Assembly (NCBI RefSeq): GCF_024298825.1
Contig: NZ_CP101153.1
Span: 3,410,001-3,474,000 of the forward strand
Length of the DNA: 64,000 nt
From: Haloglomus salinum
Lineage (GTDB): Archaea; Halobacteriota; Halobacteria; Halobacteriales; Haloarculaceae
Direction of reading: 5' to 3'
Shown here: positions 29,647 through 38,107 of the stretch, piece after piece
Position numbering within the stretch: the first letter of the stretch is position 1
Layout: each line of letters begins with the position of its first letter
Made by a program: the position numbers and the translations under genes
The notes under the pieces: generated by a model
Databases searched by the model: none
Seen by the model: only the letters and a program-made list of their open reading frames with translations
Told to the model about the DNA's origin: nothing

Positions 29647-31156
29647 AGATGAGTGTCCGGGGACAGTCTGTTAATAGACTCTCGCTTCTGTTCCAGTTCA
29701 TCGAGCCGACCACGACGGTCTCGCCGTCGATGACGACCCCCTTCGCGTGGACCTTGCCGTAGCGCCCTCGTGGCTCCGCCAGTTTCGCTTCCAGGTCGAG
29801 CCCCTCCCCCGCGGCGCGTTCGTCGAGCGCGCGGACGACGGCCCGGTTCTCCTCGCGGGCGTACCACGCACCGTTGAGAAGGACCCGGACTCGGACGCCA
29901 CGCCGGGCGGCACGCACGAGCGCACGGACGAACGGCTGGTCGGGGCTGCCGGCGGTGGCCTGCAGCACCCGGATGGACTCGTCGGCCGCGTCGATACGGT
30001 GCACGACTGCACGCTCGGCGTTGTCGGGCGCGACCAGCACCTCGACGCGGTCCACCGAAACCGACTGCGCGTGGAACCGCGTCGGGTACGAGGCGTTCGC
30101 TGGGCTCGATGGCTCGAACGACCCGTCCCGTGGTCGCACTTCCGGCCAGGGCCGTGCACCGCGTGCCCCGAAATCTGCCCGGAACGTCTCGGCCAGTGCG
30201 GCTGCCGTCTCCGCGTCGCGCGTGACGATGCCCCAGCCCCGCGAGCCGTTGCCGCCCGTCCCCGCCGGTTTCCAGTTCTCCGTCAGGACGACCGCCCGGT
30301 CGTCCGCCACGGCGTACTTCGGGTGGTGGAAGTCGTATCGGGCGCGCGGTCCCCCGACGAGCCGTACCTCGACGCCCGCGGCCCGCAGGCGATCCAGCGC
30401 GTGGGCCTCGGCGCGCGATACCCCACCCACGGGCGCCCCGTCGACCAGCACTCGCACGCGGACGCCGCGTCGGGTGGCCGCAACCAGTTCGCGCACCACG
30501 CGCTCCGAGGTGAGCGTGTAGCCCGCGAGGAGGACACGGTCGTCGGCGGCGCGCAGTGTTGCCACTGGCGGCTCCGGCGAATCTGGCAGGACGAACGCCG
30601 TCGCCGGACCGCCGTCGGTCGTCCGGACCGAGAACCGTGTCGCGCCGATTGGGCGGAATGTCCCGGTCCCGGGCCGGTACGCCTCGCCCTCCGGGGCGTC
30701 CCGATAGGTGACCGAATCGACCACGACGCCGTCGACGAGTAGCCTGAGTTCTTCCCCGCCGTTCGCGAGCGCCGGGAGGTCGACGGCGACGACGGTTCCG
30801 GGGTCGGATGTGCTGTTGCCGGTCCGGTTCGCCACGGCCTCCGGAGCGGCGGTGAGGGTCACGCGGCCACCGACCGTCCGGTTCGGGAGCACGAGCCGGT
30901 CTTCCCCGTCGTCCAGCGTGAACCGACCGAGGTTCGTCCCTGGCGGCACCGAGAGCGTGACCGCCTCCCCGCGGTCCTCGGCTGCGACGGGGTTCGGGAC
31001 GACGCGAACAATCTCGGCTCCGGCGTCGGCGCCGCCGCCGCCCGCCACCGGCCAGGCGAACGTGGCGGCGGCCGCTACGAGGGTGAGTACGGTCGCTACG
31101 GCGAGGACTCCCCGGAGTACCCGCGTGGACGACGGAGCCGACTGTGGGTACCGCAC
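29603..31156 (-). CDS. Phospholipase D-family protein, truncated and re-tailed by the integrated element
   Basis: About 487 native residues followed by ~29 element-encoded ones (RSESLLTDCPRTLIYGRTRH...) before a new stop. A signal or anchor helix opens it (LRGVLAVATVLTLVAAAATFAW). A lamin-tail-like beta domain (VPNPVAAEDRGEAVTLSV...) follows. Then come two HKD motifs: HHPKYAVADDRAVVLTENW and VHAKGVVIDGETVVVGSMNW. Both catalytic motifs survive; the lost part is the ~80-residue C-terminus with its membrane helix (now at 20402-20645). The protein might remain active but unanchored at its C-terminus. Family activity is phosphodiester transfer; the substrate is unknown. Confidence 0.85.
   Translation of the reverse strand: MRYPQSAPSSTRVLRGVLAVATVLTLVAAAATFAWPVAGGGGADAGAEIVRVVPNPVAAEDRGEAVTLSVPPGTNLGRFTLDDGEDRLVLPNRTVGGRVTLTAAPEAVANRTGNSTSDPGTVVAVDLPALANGGEELRLLVDGVVVDSVTYRDAPEGEAYRPGTGTFRPIGATRFSVRTTDGGPATAFVLPDSPEPPVATLRAADDRVLLAGYTLTSERVVRELVAATRRGVRVRVLVDGAPVGGVSRAEAHALDRLRAAGVEVRLVGGPRARYDFHHPKYAVADDRAVVLTENWKPAGTGGNGSRGWGIVTRDAETAAALAETFRADFGARGARPWPEVRPRDGSFEPSSPANASYPTRFHAQSVSVDRVEVLVAPDNAERAVVHRIDAADESIRVLQATAGSPDQPFVRALVRAARRGVRVRVLLNGAWYAREENRAVVRALDERAAGEGLDLEAKLAEPRGRYGKVHAKGVVIDGETVVVGSMNWNRSESLLTDCPRTLIYGRTRHELHRVSLQ
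29667..29676. repeat. Right copy of the 10-bp direct repeat, possible recombinase arm site
   Basis: tctgttaata, identical to 20657-20666. Here it also sits inside agtct...agact (29666-29681), an inverted repeat. Confidence 0.5.
29689..29696. other. attR core candidate
   Basis: tgttccag, identical to 20638-20645. The codons for GSMNW of the host PLD gene lie directly to its right (minus strand). Confidence 0.75.
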
Positions 31157-31280
31157 AGGGACGGTGGTCCCGGCACCCTACTTGAATCTGCGCGACGGGT
31201 ACGTCGTGGACCCCGTACAGAAATAGAGAGCTGGCGAGTTCGTGGAGGTGATTCTCGGAATCGTAGTGAAGCGTTCCCGT

Positions 31281-32708
31281 CTACGCCTTCTGCTTCTCCT
31301 TCCCGAGTGCGTCGGCGGCCCGTTCGGCCTCGTCCTGCACGATGAACGAGCGGTCGTCGGCGTAGGCGGCGGCCGACTCCAGCGCACGCTCCGTACCGAT
31401 GCGGTTGAGCGCCCAGACGGCGGCAGCACGGACCGAATCGTCGTCGTCCTCGGTGATGCGGTTGGCGAGCGGGTCGATGGCACGGGTATCGCCGATCATC
31501 CCCAGTGCGCGGGCGGCGCGGGCGCGGACCTCGGGGTCCTCGGCGACCAGCCGGTCGGCCACGTCCTGGGTCGCCTGCTCGCTGCCGATCTCGCCGAGCG
31601 CCCGGAGGACCGTCCGCTGCAGCGGCGGGTTGGACTCGTCCTGGATGTACTCGACCAGCGTCTCGACCGCGCGGTCGTCGGCTATCTTCCCCAGCACCTC
31701 GATGGCCGGGCGGTCGCGCTTCTGTGCACGCTCCATCATCGCGTCGTAGGCCTCCTCGGGGCCCATCCGGCGGAAGGCCTCGATGCAGTTCTCCTCCATG
31801 AACTCGCTGGTGAGGTACTCCAGCGCCATGAGGATGCGCTCGGGGTCGTTCTCCTGCTCGGCGATGCGGACGACGCTGAGCTCCGGGGGGAAGTCCTTCC
31901 GGTTCTCGGAGGTGAGGCGGTCGTAGAAGCCCTCAGCCTCCATCTTCTGCCGAACCGAGAGGTCGTCCCACGTCTCGGCGTCGTCGACACCGGCCTCCAG
32001 CCCGTCGGCGGCCTCGACCAGTGCGGCGAGCGTCTCGGCGTCCTCGTCGGCGTCGAGGCCCGCCCCCTGGATAGCCTCGGCCGCGTGGTCGAGCGCCTCT
32101 GAGGCGTCGGCAGGCGTCTCGCCCGCGTCCGTGTCCGCGGACAGGTCCTCCTCCGCTAGCGCAGCCAGGAACGCAGCCACCGCGTCGACGGCCTCGGTCT
32201 CGCCGCGTTCGGTCCACTCGGCGTCGCTCAGGGTCCCCTGTACCGACTCGACGACTGCGACCACGTCCTCGGCGTAGGGACCGCGGGCTTCCTCGATGCC
32301 GTCCCTGAGCTCCTCGACGCGGGCCTCCAGCTCGGCGCGGGGGTCCTCAGCGTCCTCGTCGTCCTCGTCCGGTTCGGGGAGGTCGGCGGCCTCAAGGGTC
32401 GTAGCCACGTCGTCGAGGTCTGCCGCCACGGCGTCGAGGTCGACCTCCGTCTCGGCGGCCTCCAGCGCCTCGGCCACCTCGTCGAGCTGTTCGTCCAGTT
32501 CGTCCGCGCCCACGTCGACCGCGAGCGCCTCCTCCTCGGCTTCCTCGTCGGTCTCGGCATCCTCGCTCTCGGTGTCCGCGGACGCGTCGGGCGTCTCCTC
32601 GCCCTCTTCGTCCGGGCTGTCGTTCTCGAACTCGAACTCCTCTTCCTCGGCCGACTCGGCCTCGTCCGGGGAGTCCTCGGGGTCGTCGGGCGCGTCCTCG
32701 TCGCTCAT
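31281..32708 (-). CDS. HEAT-repeat protein with long acidic N-terminus
   Basis: A 475-aa cytoplasmic protein. Residues 1-60 are nearly all Asp/Glu/Ser. About 65-260 are acidic helices, possibly coiled coil. About 265-475 hold HEAT/PBS-type repeats (RPAIEVLGKIADDRAVETLVEYI; LQRTVLRALGEIGSEQATQDV; EVRARAARALGMIGDTRAIDPL; SVRAAAVWALNRIGTERALES). Such repeats make protein-protein scaffolds; no catalytic motif is present. ATG 32708 (MSDEDAPDD) is the preferred start; 32726 is an alternative. Confidence 0.87.
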   Translation of the reverse strand: MSDEDAPDDPEDSPDEAESAEEEEFEFENDSPDEEGEETPDASADTESEDAETDEEAEEEALAVDVGADELDEQLDEVAEALEAAETEVDLDAVAADLDDVATTLEAADLPEPDEDDEDAEDPRAELEARVEELRDGIEEARGPYAEDVVAVVESVQGTLSDAEWTERGETEAVDAVAAFLAALAEEDLSADTDAGETPADASEALDHAAEAIQGAGLDADEDAETLAALVEAADGLEAGVDDAETWDDLSVRQKMEAEGFYDRLTSENRKDFPPELSVVRIAEQENDPERILMALEYLTSEFMEENCIEAFRRMGPEEAYDAMMERAQKRDRPAIEVLGKIADDRAVETLVEYIQDESNPPLQRTVLRALGEIGSEQATQDVADRLVAEDPEVRARAARALGMIGDTRAIDPLANRITEDDDDSVRAAAVWALNRIGTERALESAAAYADDRSFIVQDEAERAADALGKEKQKA

Positions 32709-32765
32709 GGGGGTGAGTTGTTCCATTCGCGCCAAAGGCGTTTCCGTTCGCTTCCCGGGTGACAC

Positions 32766-33536
32766 TCAGGGCTCGCGCCAGTAGAAGCGCGGCGACAGCA
32801 CGAGGTACGCGAGCGCCGCGAGCAGGAGGCTACGGGGGAACACACCCCCGAACGCGCCCGGGAACAGTACCGCGAGCGCCTGCAGTCCCCCGAGCACCAG
32901 CGCGTCGCGGGCGAACAGCTCGGGGTACGTGACCGGCGCGAGCATCAGGTAGACGAACAGGCCGGTCGCGCCTAGCAGGACCGCCGCGACAGAGGTGCCC
33001 AGTGTCGCCGCGAGCGGGCCGAGGCCGGCGAGGTAGCCGGCGGCGAGGATGGTGCCGGCGAGCGTCGTCTGGACGCCCTCGGTCGTCGCGCCGTCGACGT
33101 CCTCGGCGGTGTAGAGACCGAGCCGGAGGACGGCGGCGGCGACGAACAGTGCCGGAAGCAGGAGCGTCGCCGCGCCCGCTCCGTCGAGGGACACCCCCCA
33201 CTCCGCCCGTGCGACGGCGAAGACGAACACGGCCGGCGCGACCGCGAAGGAGGCCACGTCCGCCAGCGAGTCGAGGACCTTCCCCACGTCGGTCCCGCCG
33301 TAGTGACGGGCGAGGACGCCGTCGAGGCCGTCCGCGATGGCGGCCAGAAGGAGGAGACGTGCTGCCAGCGCCGGGTCGGCCGTGGCGACCGCGGCGGCGG
33401 TGAAGCCCAGCGCCGCGTTGGCCACGGTCACCACGTCGGCGGGACCGATACGGCCGACGAAGCGGGGCTGGACGCGCATACTCTCGGCGTCGGCACTCGC
33501 GCTCTTAGTCGGTTCGCTCTCCGGTCGCTCGGCCAC
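32766..33536 (-). CDS. pssA: CDP-alcohol phosphatidyltransferase, probable archaetidylserine synthase PssA
   Basis: A membrane enzyme that exchanges serine for CMP on CDP-archaeol. The catalytic signature DGxxARx8GxxxDxxxD reads LDGVLARHYGGTDVGKVLD then SLADVASF, complete with all Asp residues. About six hydrophobic segments follow (ATLLLPALFVAAAVLRLGLY and others). From memory, PssA of haloarchaea acts with the archaeosortase protein-sorting pathway, attaching lipid to C-termini of surface proteins. The acidic first 20 residues may not be translated: ATG 33479 is an alternative start. Confidence 0.85.
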   Translation of the reverse strand: MAERPESEPTKSASADAESMRVQPRFVGRIGPADVVTVANAALGFTAAAVATADPALAARLLLLAAIADGLDGVLARHYGGTDVGKVLDSLADVASFAVAPAVFVFAVARAEWGVSLDGAGAATLLLPALFVAAAVLRLGLYTAEDVDGATTEGVQTTLAGTILAAGYLAGLGPLAATLGTSVAAVLLGATGLFVYLMLAPVTYPELFARDALVLGGLQALAVLFPGAFGGVFPRSLLLAALAYLVLSPRFYWREP

Positions 33537-33618
33537 GCCGCGTGCCCCCGCTCGGGCCGCCCTGTTCCCGTTTCCGGCTGACGGTGGGTTTTAGCGGCTG
33601 GCCGCACTCGACTCGGCT

Positions 33619-35241
33619 ATGGTGTTCCGGCTGGTGCTGGGCTGTGGCTCCGTCGGTCGGGATCTCGTGACCTCGATATCGGGAACCGGCGACCTGCTGG
33701 TCCTCGCCGACGAGGAGTCCCGGGTTGACTCGCTCCGGGAGGGGGGCGTCACCGCCGAGGTCGCCGACCCGACGAACGCGGATGCCATCCGTGCCCGTGC
33801 CGGCCGGGTCGACAGTATCATCGTCGGGGGGCCACGGGCCGCTCGCAACCGGGAGATGGCCCTCGCCGCGAGGGAGGCCTACCCCGACGCCTTCCTCCTG
33901 GCCTACACAGGGGTTGACCCAACGCCCGGGGACCGCGAGGCACTCGCCGCCCTCGCCGACCGGACGGTCGACCTCGGGGGGTCGGTCGCAGAGGCGCTGC
34001 TCGAACGCGTGGGCGACGCCGGCTACCGACTGCGGCGGCTCAATCGCGTTCTCAACGCCATCGACGGACGGCTCGCGGTTGTCATGCACGACAACCCGGA
34101 CCCGGACGCTATCGCGTCGGCGGTGGCGCTCCGGATGCTCGCCGAACGGGCCGGAACCGAGGCCGACGCCTGCTACTACGGCGATATCACCCACCAGGAG
34201 AACCGGGCCCTGGTCAACCTGCTGGAGTTCGACCTCGTCGAACTGGACCCGGCGGCGGACCCTCGAGAGAGGTACGGCGGCTTCGCCCTGGTCGACCACT
34301 CCCGCCCGGGGGTCAACGACCAGCTCCCCGTCGACACGCCCGTCGATATCGTCATCGACCATCATCCGCCGCGGGGGCCGGTGGAGGCCTCGTTCGTCGA
34401 CCTCCGGAGCGACGTGGGTGCGACCAGTACCCTGCTCACGGGCTACCTCGAGGGGTTCACCGTCGAGCCGACGGCGGCCGTCGCGACGGGGCTCCTGTTC
34501 GGTATCCGGGTCGATACCATGGACTTCTCGCGGGAGGTCTCCATCGAGGACTTCCGGGCCGCGGCCACCCTCGTGCCATACGCTGACGCCGACACGCTCG
34601 ACCGCATCGAGTCGCCGTCCGTGAGCGTGGAGACGCTCGAGTGCATCGGCCGCGCCATCCGGAAGCGGGAGGTCCACGGCGAGGTGGTCGTCTCCTGCAT
34701 CGGCCGGACCGGTGACCGCGACGCGCTCGCACAGGCCGCCGACACGCTGCTCGACCTCGAGGGGGTCTCCGTCACCTTCGTCTACGGCTACACCGACGAC
34801 ATGGTGTACGCCTCCGCGCGGGCGCGTGGGACCGACCTCGACCTCGGCCAGGCGCTTCGGGACGCATTCGGGCAGATCGGCAGCGCAGGTGGCCACGCCG
34901 ACATGGCCGGCGCCCAGCTTCCCGTCGGCGCGCTGGCGGTCCGCTTCGGCGAGGACGAGGCCGAGGGCGTCGACCACGACCCCGAGGACGACCTCCGGGA
35001 GGCCATCGACGCGCGCTTCCTGGAGGCACTCGACATCACGCCGGACCTCGCGGCGACCACGGTCTACGGACAGGGCAACTCCATTGGGGCCGATTCCCCC
35101 CGTCTCGGCACCGGGCTGTCGGGGACCACCCGGGGGGACCGGACCGCCGACGGCGAGTCGCCCTCCGACCACGGGAGCGCCCCGGACGACGACGAGGCAC
35201 GGGTGGACGGGGAAGGGCACGGCGGGGAGGGAGATGCCTGA
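33619..35241 (+). CDS. DHH-family phosphoesterase with N-terminal TrkA-N (NAD-binding) domain
   Basis: A 540-aa cytoplasmic protein. Residues 1-130 are Rossmann-like (LVLGCGSVGRDLVTSIS; GGVTAEVADPTNADAI). The DHH phosphoesterase follows: HDNPDPDAIASAVALRM, a DHSRPG turn, IDHHPPRG, then DHHA1 with GGHADMAGAQLPVG. Metal-binding Asp and His residues are intact. Relatives degrade nanoRNA or cyclic di-AMP; the TrkA-N fusion suggests nucleotide-controlled activity (inference). The last ~50 residues are a disordered Asp/Gly-rich tail. Confidence 0.87.
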   Translation: MVFRLVLGCGSVGRDLVTSISGTGDLLVLADEESRVDSLREGGVTAEVADPTNADAIRARAGRVDSIIVGGPRAARNREMALAAREAYPDAFLLAYTGVDPTPGDREALAALADRTVDLGGSVAEALLERVGDAGYRLRRLNRVLNAIDGRLAVVMHDNPDPDAIASAVALRMLAERAGTEADACYYGDITHQENRALVNLLEFDLVELDPAADPRERYGGFALVDHSRPGVNDQLPVDTPVDIVIDHHPPRGPVEASFVDLRSDVGATSTLLTGYLEGFTVEPTAAVATGLLFGIRVDTMDFSREVSIEDFRAAATLVPYADADTLDRIESPSVSVETLECIGRAIRKREVHGEVVVSCIGRTGDRDALAQAADTLLDLEGVSVTFVYGYTDDMVYASARARGTDLDLGQALRDAFGQIGSAGGHADMAGAQLPVGALAVRFGEDEAEGVDHDPEDDLREAIDARFLEALDITPDLAATTVYGQGNSIGADSPRLGTGLSGTTRGDRTADGESPSDHGSAPDDDEARVDGEGHGGEGDA

Positions 35242-35319
35242 CCGGCTGCCCGGTCGTCGACCGTCGGTGCCATGCCGCTGGGGGAGCGCTTTTGCTTGCG
35301 CGTCCCCCACGACCAGGCA

Positions 35320-36126
35320 ATGGTAGACCGCGTTGACGAGAAACCCCAGGTCCGGGACTACATGACGCGGGACGTCGAGACGGTGTCGCCCGACGAGACG
35401 GTCGGGGTGGTGGCACGACGGATGGCCGAGACCGATGGCCACGGCGGGTTCCCCGTCTGTGACGGCCGCCGGGTCGAGGGGTTCGTCGCCGCGCGGGACC
35501 TCCTTCTCGCCGAGGATACCGAGCCGATATTCAAAGTGATGACCCGGGACCTCGTCGTCGCGCACCCGGATATGGAGATAACCGACGTGGGGCGCGTCAT
35601 CCTCCGCTCCGGTATCCAGCGGCTCCCCGTCGTGGACGACGCGGGCAACCTCGTCGGCATCATCTCGAACGCGGATGTCATCCGCTCGCACATCGAACGC
35701 GCCACGCCCGGGAAGGTGGACAAGCTCATGCAGACCCTCCAGAACATCCACGATGTCGGTGCCTCGGAGGAGCGGCGCACGGTGGAACTCGCCGACCTCC
35801 GCCCGACCCAGTCGAAGGTGTACTCGGACGAACTGGAGGGGCGGAGCTACGAGCTGGAGAACGGCCTCGCCGAGCCCCTCGTCGTCATCGACAACGTCGG
35901 CGAACTCCTGCTCGCCGACGGGCACCACCGCGTCAAGGCCGCTCACAAGCTCGGCATCGAGGAGATGGACGCCTACGTCATCGTGCTCGACGAACGGGTC
36001 CAGCTGGGGATGGCCGAGACCGCCGAGAAGGAGGACCTCCACGCTATCGACGACATCCAGGAGGTCGACTACGCCCACCATCCGCTCGTCGAGACGACCC
36101 ACCGCCTGCAGGAGGGCGAACGGTAG
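35320..36126 (+). CDS. CBS-pair protein with C-terminal ParB/SerK-like domain
   Basis: A 268-aa cytoplasmic protein. Two CBS domains (VRDYMTRDVETVSPDETVG; IFKVMTRDLVVAHPDMEITDVG with GIQRLPVVDDAGNLVGIIS) form a Bateman module that would bind adenine nucleotides. After a helical linker comes a ParB-like fold: VELADLRPTQSKVYSDE, EPLVVIDNVGELLLADGHHRV and KAAHKLG. The DGHHR motif is shared with ParB-fold enzymes including archaeal ADP-dependent serine kinase; whether it is a kinase here is open. ATG 35320 is chosen, as the frame from 35272 lacks family similarity. Confidence 0.85.
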   Translation: MVDRVDEKPQVRDYMTRDVETVSPDETVGVVARRMAETDGHGGFPVCDGRRVEGFVAARDLLLAEDTEPIFKVMTRDLVVAHPDMEITDVGRVILRSGIQRLPVVDDAGNLVGIISNADVIRSHIERATPGKVDKLMQTLQNIHDVGASEERRTVELADLRPTQSKVYSDELEGRSYELENGLAEPLVVIDNVGELLLADGHHRVKAAHKLGIEEMDAYVIVLDERVQLGMAETAEKEDLHAIDDIQEVDYAHHPLVETTHRLQEGER

Positions 36127-36167
36127 GCCCCGGCGGCCTTTTGCTCGTGCCGCCCCAAGACGTGGCA

Positions 36168-37217
36168 GTGACTGATTCGACGGACGGTGACGCGACGGAT
36201 GCGGGACGCTTCCGGGACGGCACCGCCGCGCCCGCCGTCGCGGTCCGGGGCCTCCGCAAGACGTACGGGAGCGGCGACGACGGTGTTGTCGCGGTCGCTG
36301 ACGCCTCGTTCACGGTCGAGCGGGGCGAGGTCGTCGGGCTGCTCGGCCCGAACGGGGCTGGCAAGACGACGACGCTGAAGGCTGCGCTCGGCCTCCTCGT
36401 TCCGACCGAGGGGCGCTGCGAGGTGTTCGGTACCGACGTCCACGAGGAGACGGCCGCCGCGTACCGTCACGTCGGCGCGATGCTGGAGGGAGCCCGCAAC
36501 ATCTACTGGCGACTCACGCCCCGCGAGAACCTCTCCTTCTTCGCGTCCCTGCAGGGAATCGACCCCCGGACGCGACGGGAGGACCACGACCGGCTCCTCG
36601 AGTCGCTCGGCCTGCTGGACCGCGCGGACGACGCGGTCAACGATTTCTCCCGCGGCATGAAGGGGAAGGTGGCGCTGGCCGCGACGCTCGCACGTGAGAC
36701 GCCCGTCGTCTTCCTCGACGAACCGACCCTGGGGCTGGACGTGGAGGCGACCCGCGACCTCCGGACGCGCATCCGTCGGCTCGCCGAGGAGGAGGGGCGA
36801 ACGGTGCTGCTGTCGAGCCACGATATGGACACGGTGCAGGCGGTCTGTGACCGTGCCGTCGTGATGAACGAGGGACGTGTCGTCGCGGACGACGCCGTCG
36901 AGAACCTCGTCGGCCTGTTCCGAACCCGGGAGTACGAGGTGACGGTCGCCGGGACGCTGGAAGGGGCCCGGAGGACGCTCGAGAGCGAGTTCGACGCCGA
37001 CGGGTTCCTCGAGACACCCGACGGGACCCGGTTCACCGCGACGGTCCCGGAGGGCCGGTTCTACGACCTCGTCGACGGGCTCCGGGACGCGGAGGTCGAG
37101 GTGGTCGCCGTCTCGACCCGGGAGACCGACCTCGAGGAGGCGTTCCTCCGGCTCACGCGCCGCGACGGGCGGGCGGACACGAGCGACGATGGCCGGACGG
37201 AGGTGCGTGCGGAGTGA
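36168..37217 (+). CDS. ABC transporter ATP-binding protein (ABC-2/DrrA-like)
   Basis: A 349-aa ATPase. Walker A is GLLGPNGAGKTTTLK, the signature is the variant FSRGMKGKVALA, Walker B with the catalytic Glu is VVFLDEPTLGLD and the switch His is in LLSSHDMDTV. The C-terminal ~90 residues form the DUF4162-like regulatory tail found in DrrA-type exporters. It overlaps the permease gene by 4 bases. Start GTG 36168 is a choice; GTG 36162 is possible. Confidence 0.92.
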   Translation: MTDSTDGDATDAGRFRDGTAAPAVAVRGLRKTYGSGDDGVVAVADASFTVERGEVVGLLGPNGAGKTTTLKAALGLLVPTEGRCEVFGTDVHEETAAAYRHVGAMLEGARNIYWRLTPRENLSFFASLQGIDPRTRREDHDRLLESLGLLDRADDAVNDFSRGMKGKVALAATLARETPVVFLDEPTLGLDVEATRDLRTRIRRLAEEEGRTVLLSSHDMDTVQAVCDRAVVMNEGRVVADDAVENLVGLFRTREYEVTVAGTLEGARRTLESEFDADGFLETPDGTRFTATVPEGRFYDLVDGLRDAEVEVVAVSTRETDLEEAFLRLTRRDGRADTSDDGRTEVRAE

Positions 37218-38074
37218 GCGTGGACGACGACGGGCGGCCGGACGACGGGGCCGTCGCGCCCGAGACACGCTCGGCGACCACGCGCGATGGCCGCGCGAGC
37301 CTCACGGAGTCGTACGTCCTCGCGCGGGCGGTCGCGTACAAGTCGCTCATCCTCCGTGTCAGGTACGCGTTCAACACGGTGACGAACCTGTTCACCATCT
37401 ACGTCTTCTTCGCGCTGCTGTTCTTCGGCGGCCGGGCCGTCGCGCCACAGGCCATCACGAACTCGCTGACAGGTATCATCGTCGGGTTCTTCCTCCTGCT
37501 GATGGCGACGGTCGCGTACTCGGACCTGTCGTGGGAACTCGTCCGCGAGGCCCAGTGGGGGACGCTCGAACAGCTCTACATGTCCCCGCTGGGCTTCCGT
37601 CGCGTCGTCTTCCTGAAGACGGCCGTCAATATCCTCGTCGCGTTCGCGTTCGGGGTCGTCCTGCTCGGCCTGATGTTGCTCACCACCGGCAAGGGTCTCG
37701 CGCTCGACCCGCTGACGGTCGTGCCACTGGGAATCCTGGCGCTGGGCCCTGCGGTCGGCGTGGGATACGTGCTGGGGGGACTGGCGCTCCTGTTCAAGCG
37801 CGTCGAGAACGTGTTCCAGATCGTCCAGTTCAGCTTCGTTGGGCTGGTGGCGGCGCCGGTCGACGCCTACCCGCTGTTGAAGCTGTTGCCGCTCGCGCTC
37901 GGCGCGGACCTCCTCCGGAGCGCGATGGGCGAGGGACTACGGCTGTGGCAACTGCCGGCCACCGACCTCGCGCTGCTGGTGGTCGAGGCGGTCGTCTACG
38001 TCGCCGTCGGGCACGTCGTCTTCGGGTGGCTCGCCCGCCGGGCACGCGCCGGTGGCAAACTGGGGAAGTACTGA
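37214..38074 (+). CDS. ABC-2 type transporter permease
   Basis: A 286-aa membrane protein with six predicted helices (LFTIYVFFALLFFGG; LTGIIVGFFLLLMATVAYS; ILVAFAFGVVLLGLMLL; VPLGILALGPAVGVGYVLGGLALL; FSFVGLVAAPVDAYPLL; LALLVVEAVVYVAVGHVVFGWL). It has the ABC-2 coupling region WELVREAQWGTLEQLYMSPLG. It starts at GTG 37214, overlapping the ATPase stop, so the two form one exporter. The substrate (lipid, drug or polysaccharide) is unknown. Confidence 0.9.
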   Translation: MSVDDDGRPDDGAVAPETRSATTRDGRASLTESYVLARAVAYKSLILRVRYAFNTVTNLFTIYVFFALLFFGGRAVAPQAITNSLTGIIVGFFLLLMATVAYSDLSWELVREAQWGTLEQLYMSPLGFRRVVFLKTAVNILVAFAFGVVLLGLMLLTTGKGLALDPLTVVPLGILALGPAVGVGYVLGGLALLFKRVENVFQIVQFSFVGLVAAPVDAYPLLKLLPLALGADLLRSAMGEGLRLWQLPATDLALLVVEAVVYVAVGHVVFGWLARRARAGGKLGKY

Positions 38075-38107
38075 CCAGCCCCGGAACCGTTTCGCACTCG
38101 CTCGACA

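Larger units (their letters stand above)
20638..29696. mobile_element. Integrative plasmid-like element inserted in a PLD-family gene
   Basis: About 9.06 kb of visibly lower-GC DNA bounded by an 8-bp direct repeat. It contains a leftward regulator, one long rightward gene train (21,995-29,505), a primase-helicase, a candidate origin, and a tyrosine recombinase at the right end. No capsid, portal, packaging ATPase, spike or conjugation genes are seen. Excision between the repeats would restore the phospholipase D gene exactly. The target is a protein gene, not a tRNA gene. Confidence 0.9.

Noticed and set aside
20657-29676. tctgttaata as the attachment core
   Set aside because: Crossing over there would leave foreign codons and a stop in the PLD gene; tgttccag restores the frame exactly.
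20638-29696. Provirus (pleolipovirus-like) identity
   Set aside because: Integrase and regulator types fit, but no spike, membrane protein set or packaging-type ATPase is present among the genes.
33505-36102. 865-codon minus-strand frame opposite the DHH and CBS genes
   Set aside because: Shadow frame; the plus-strand genes contain intact DHH, CBS and ParB-like motifs.
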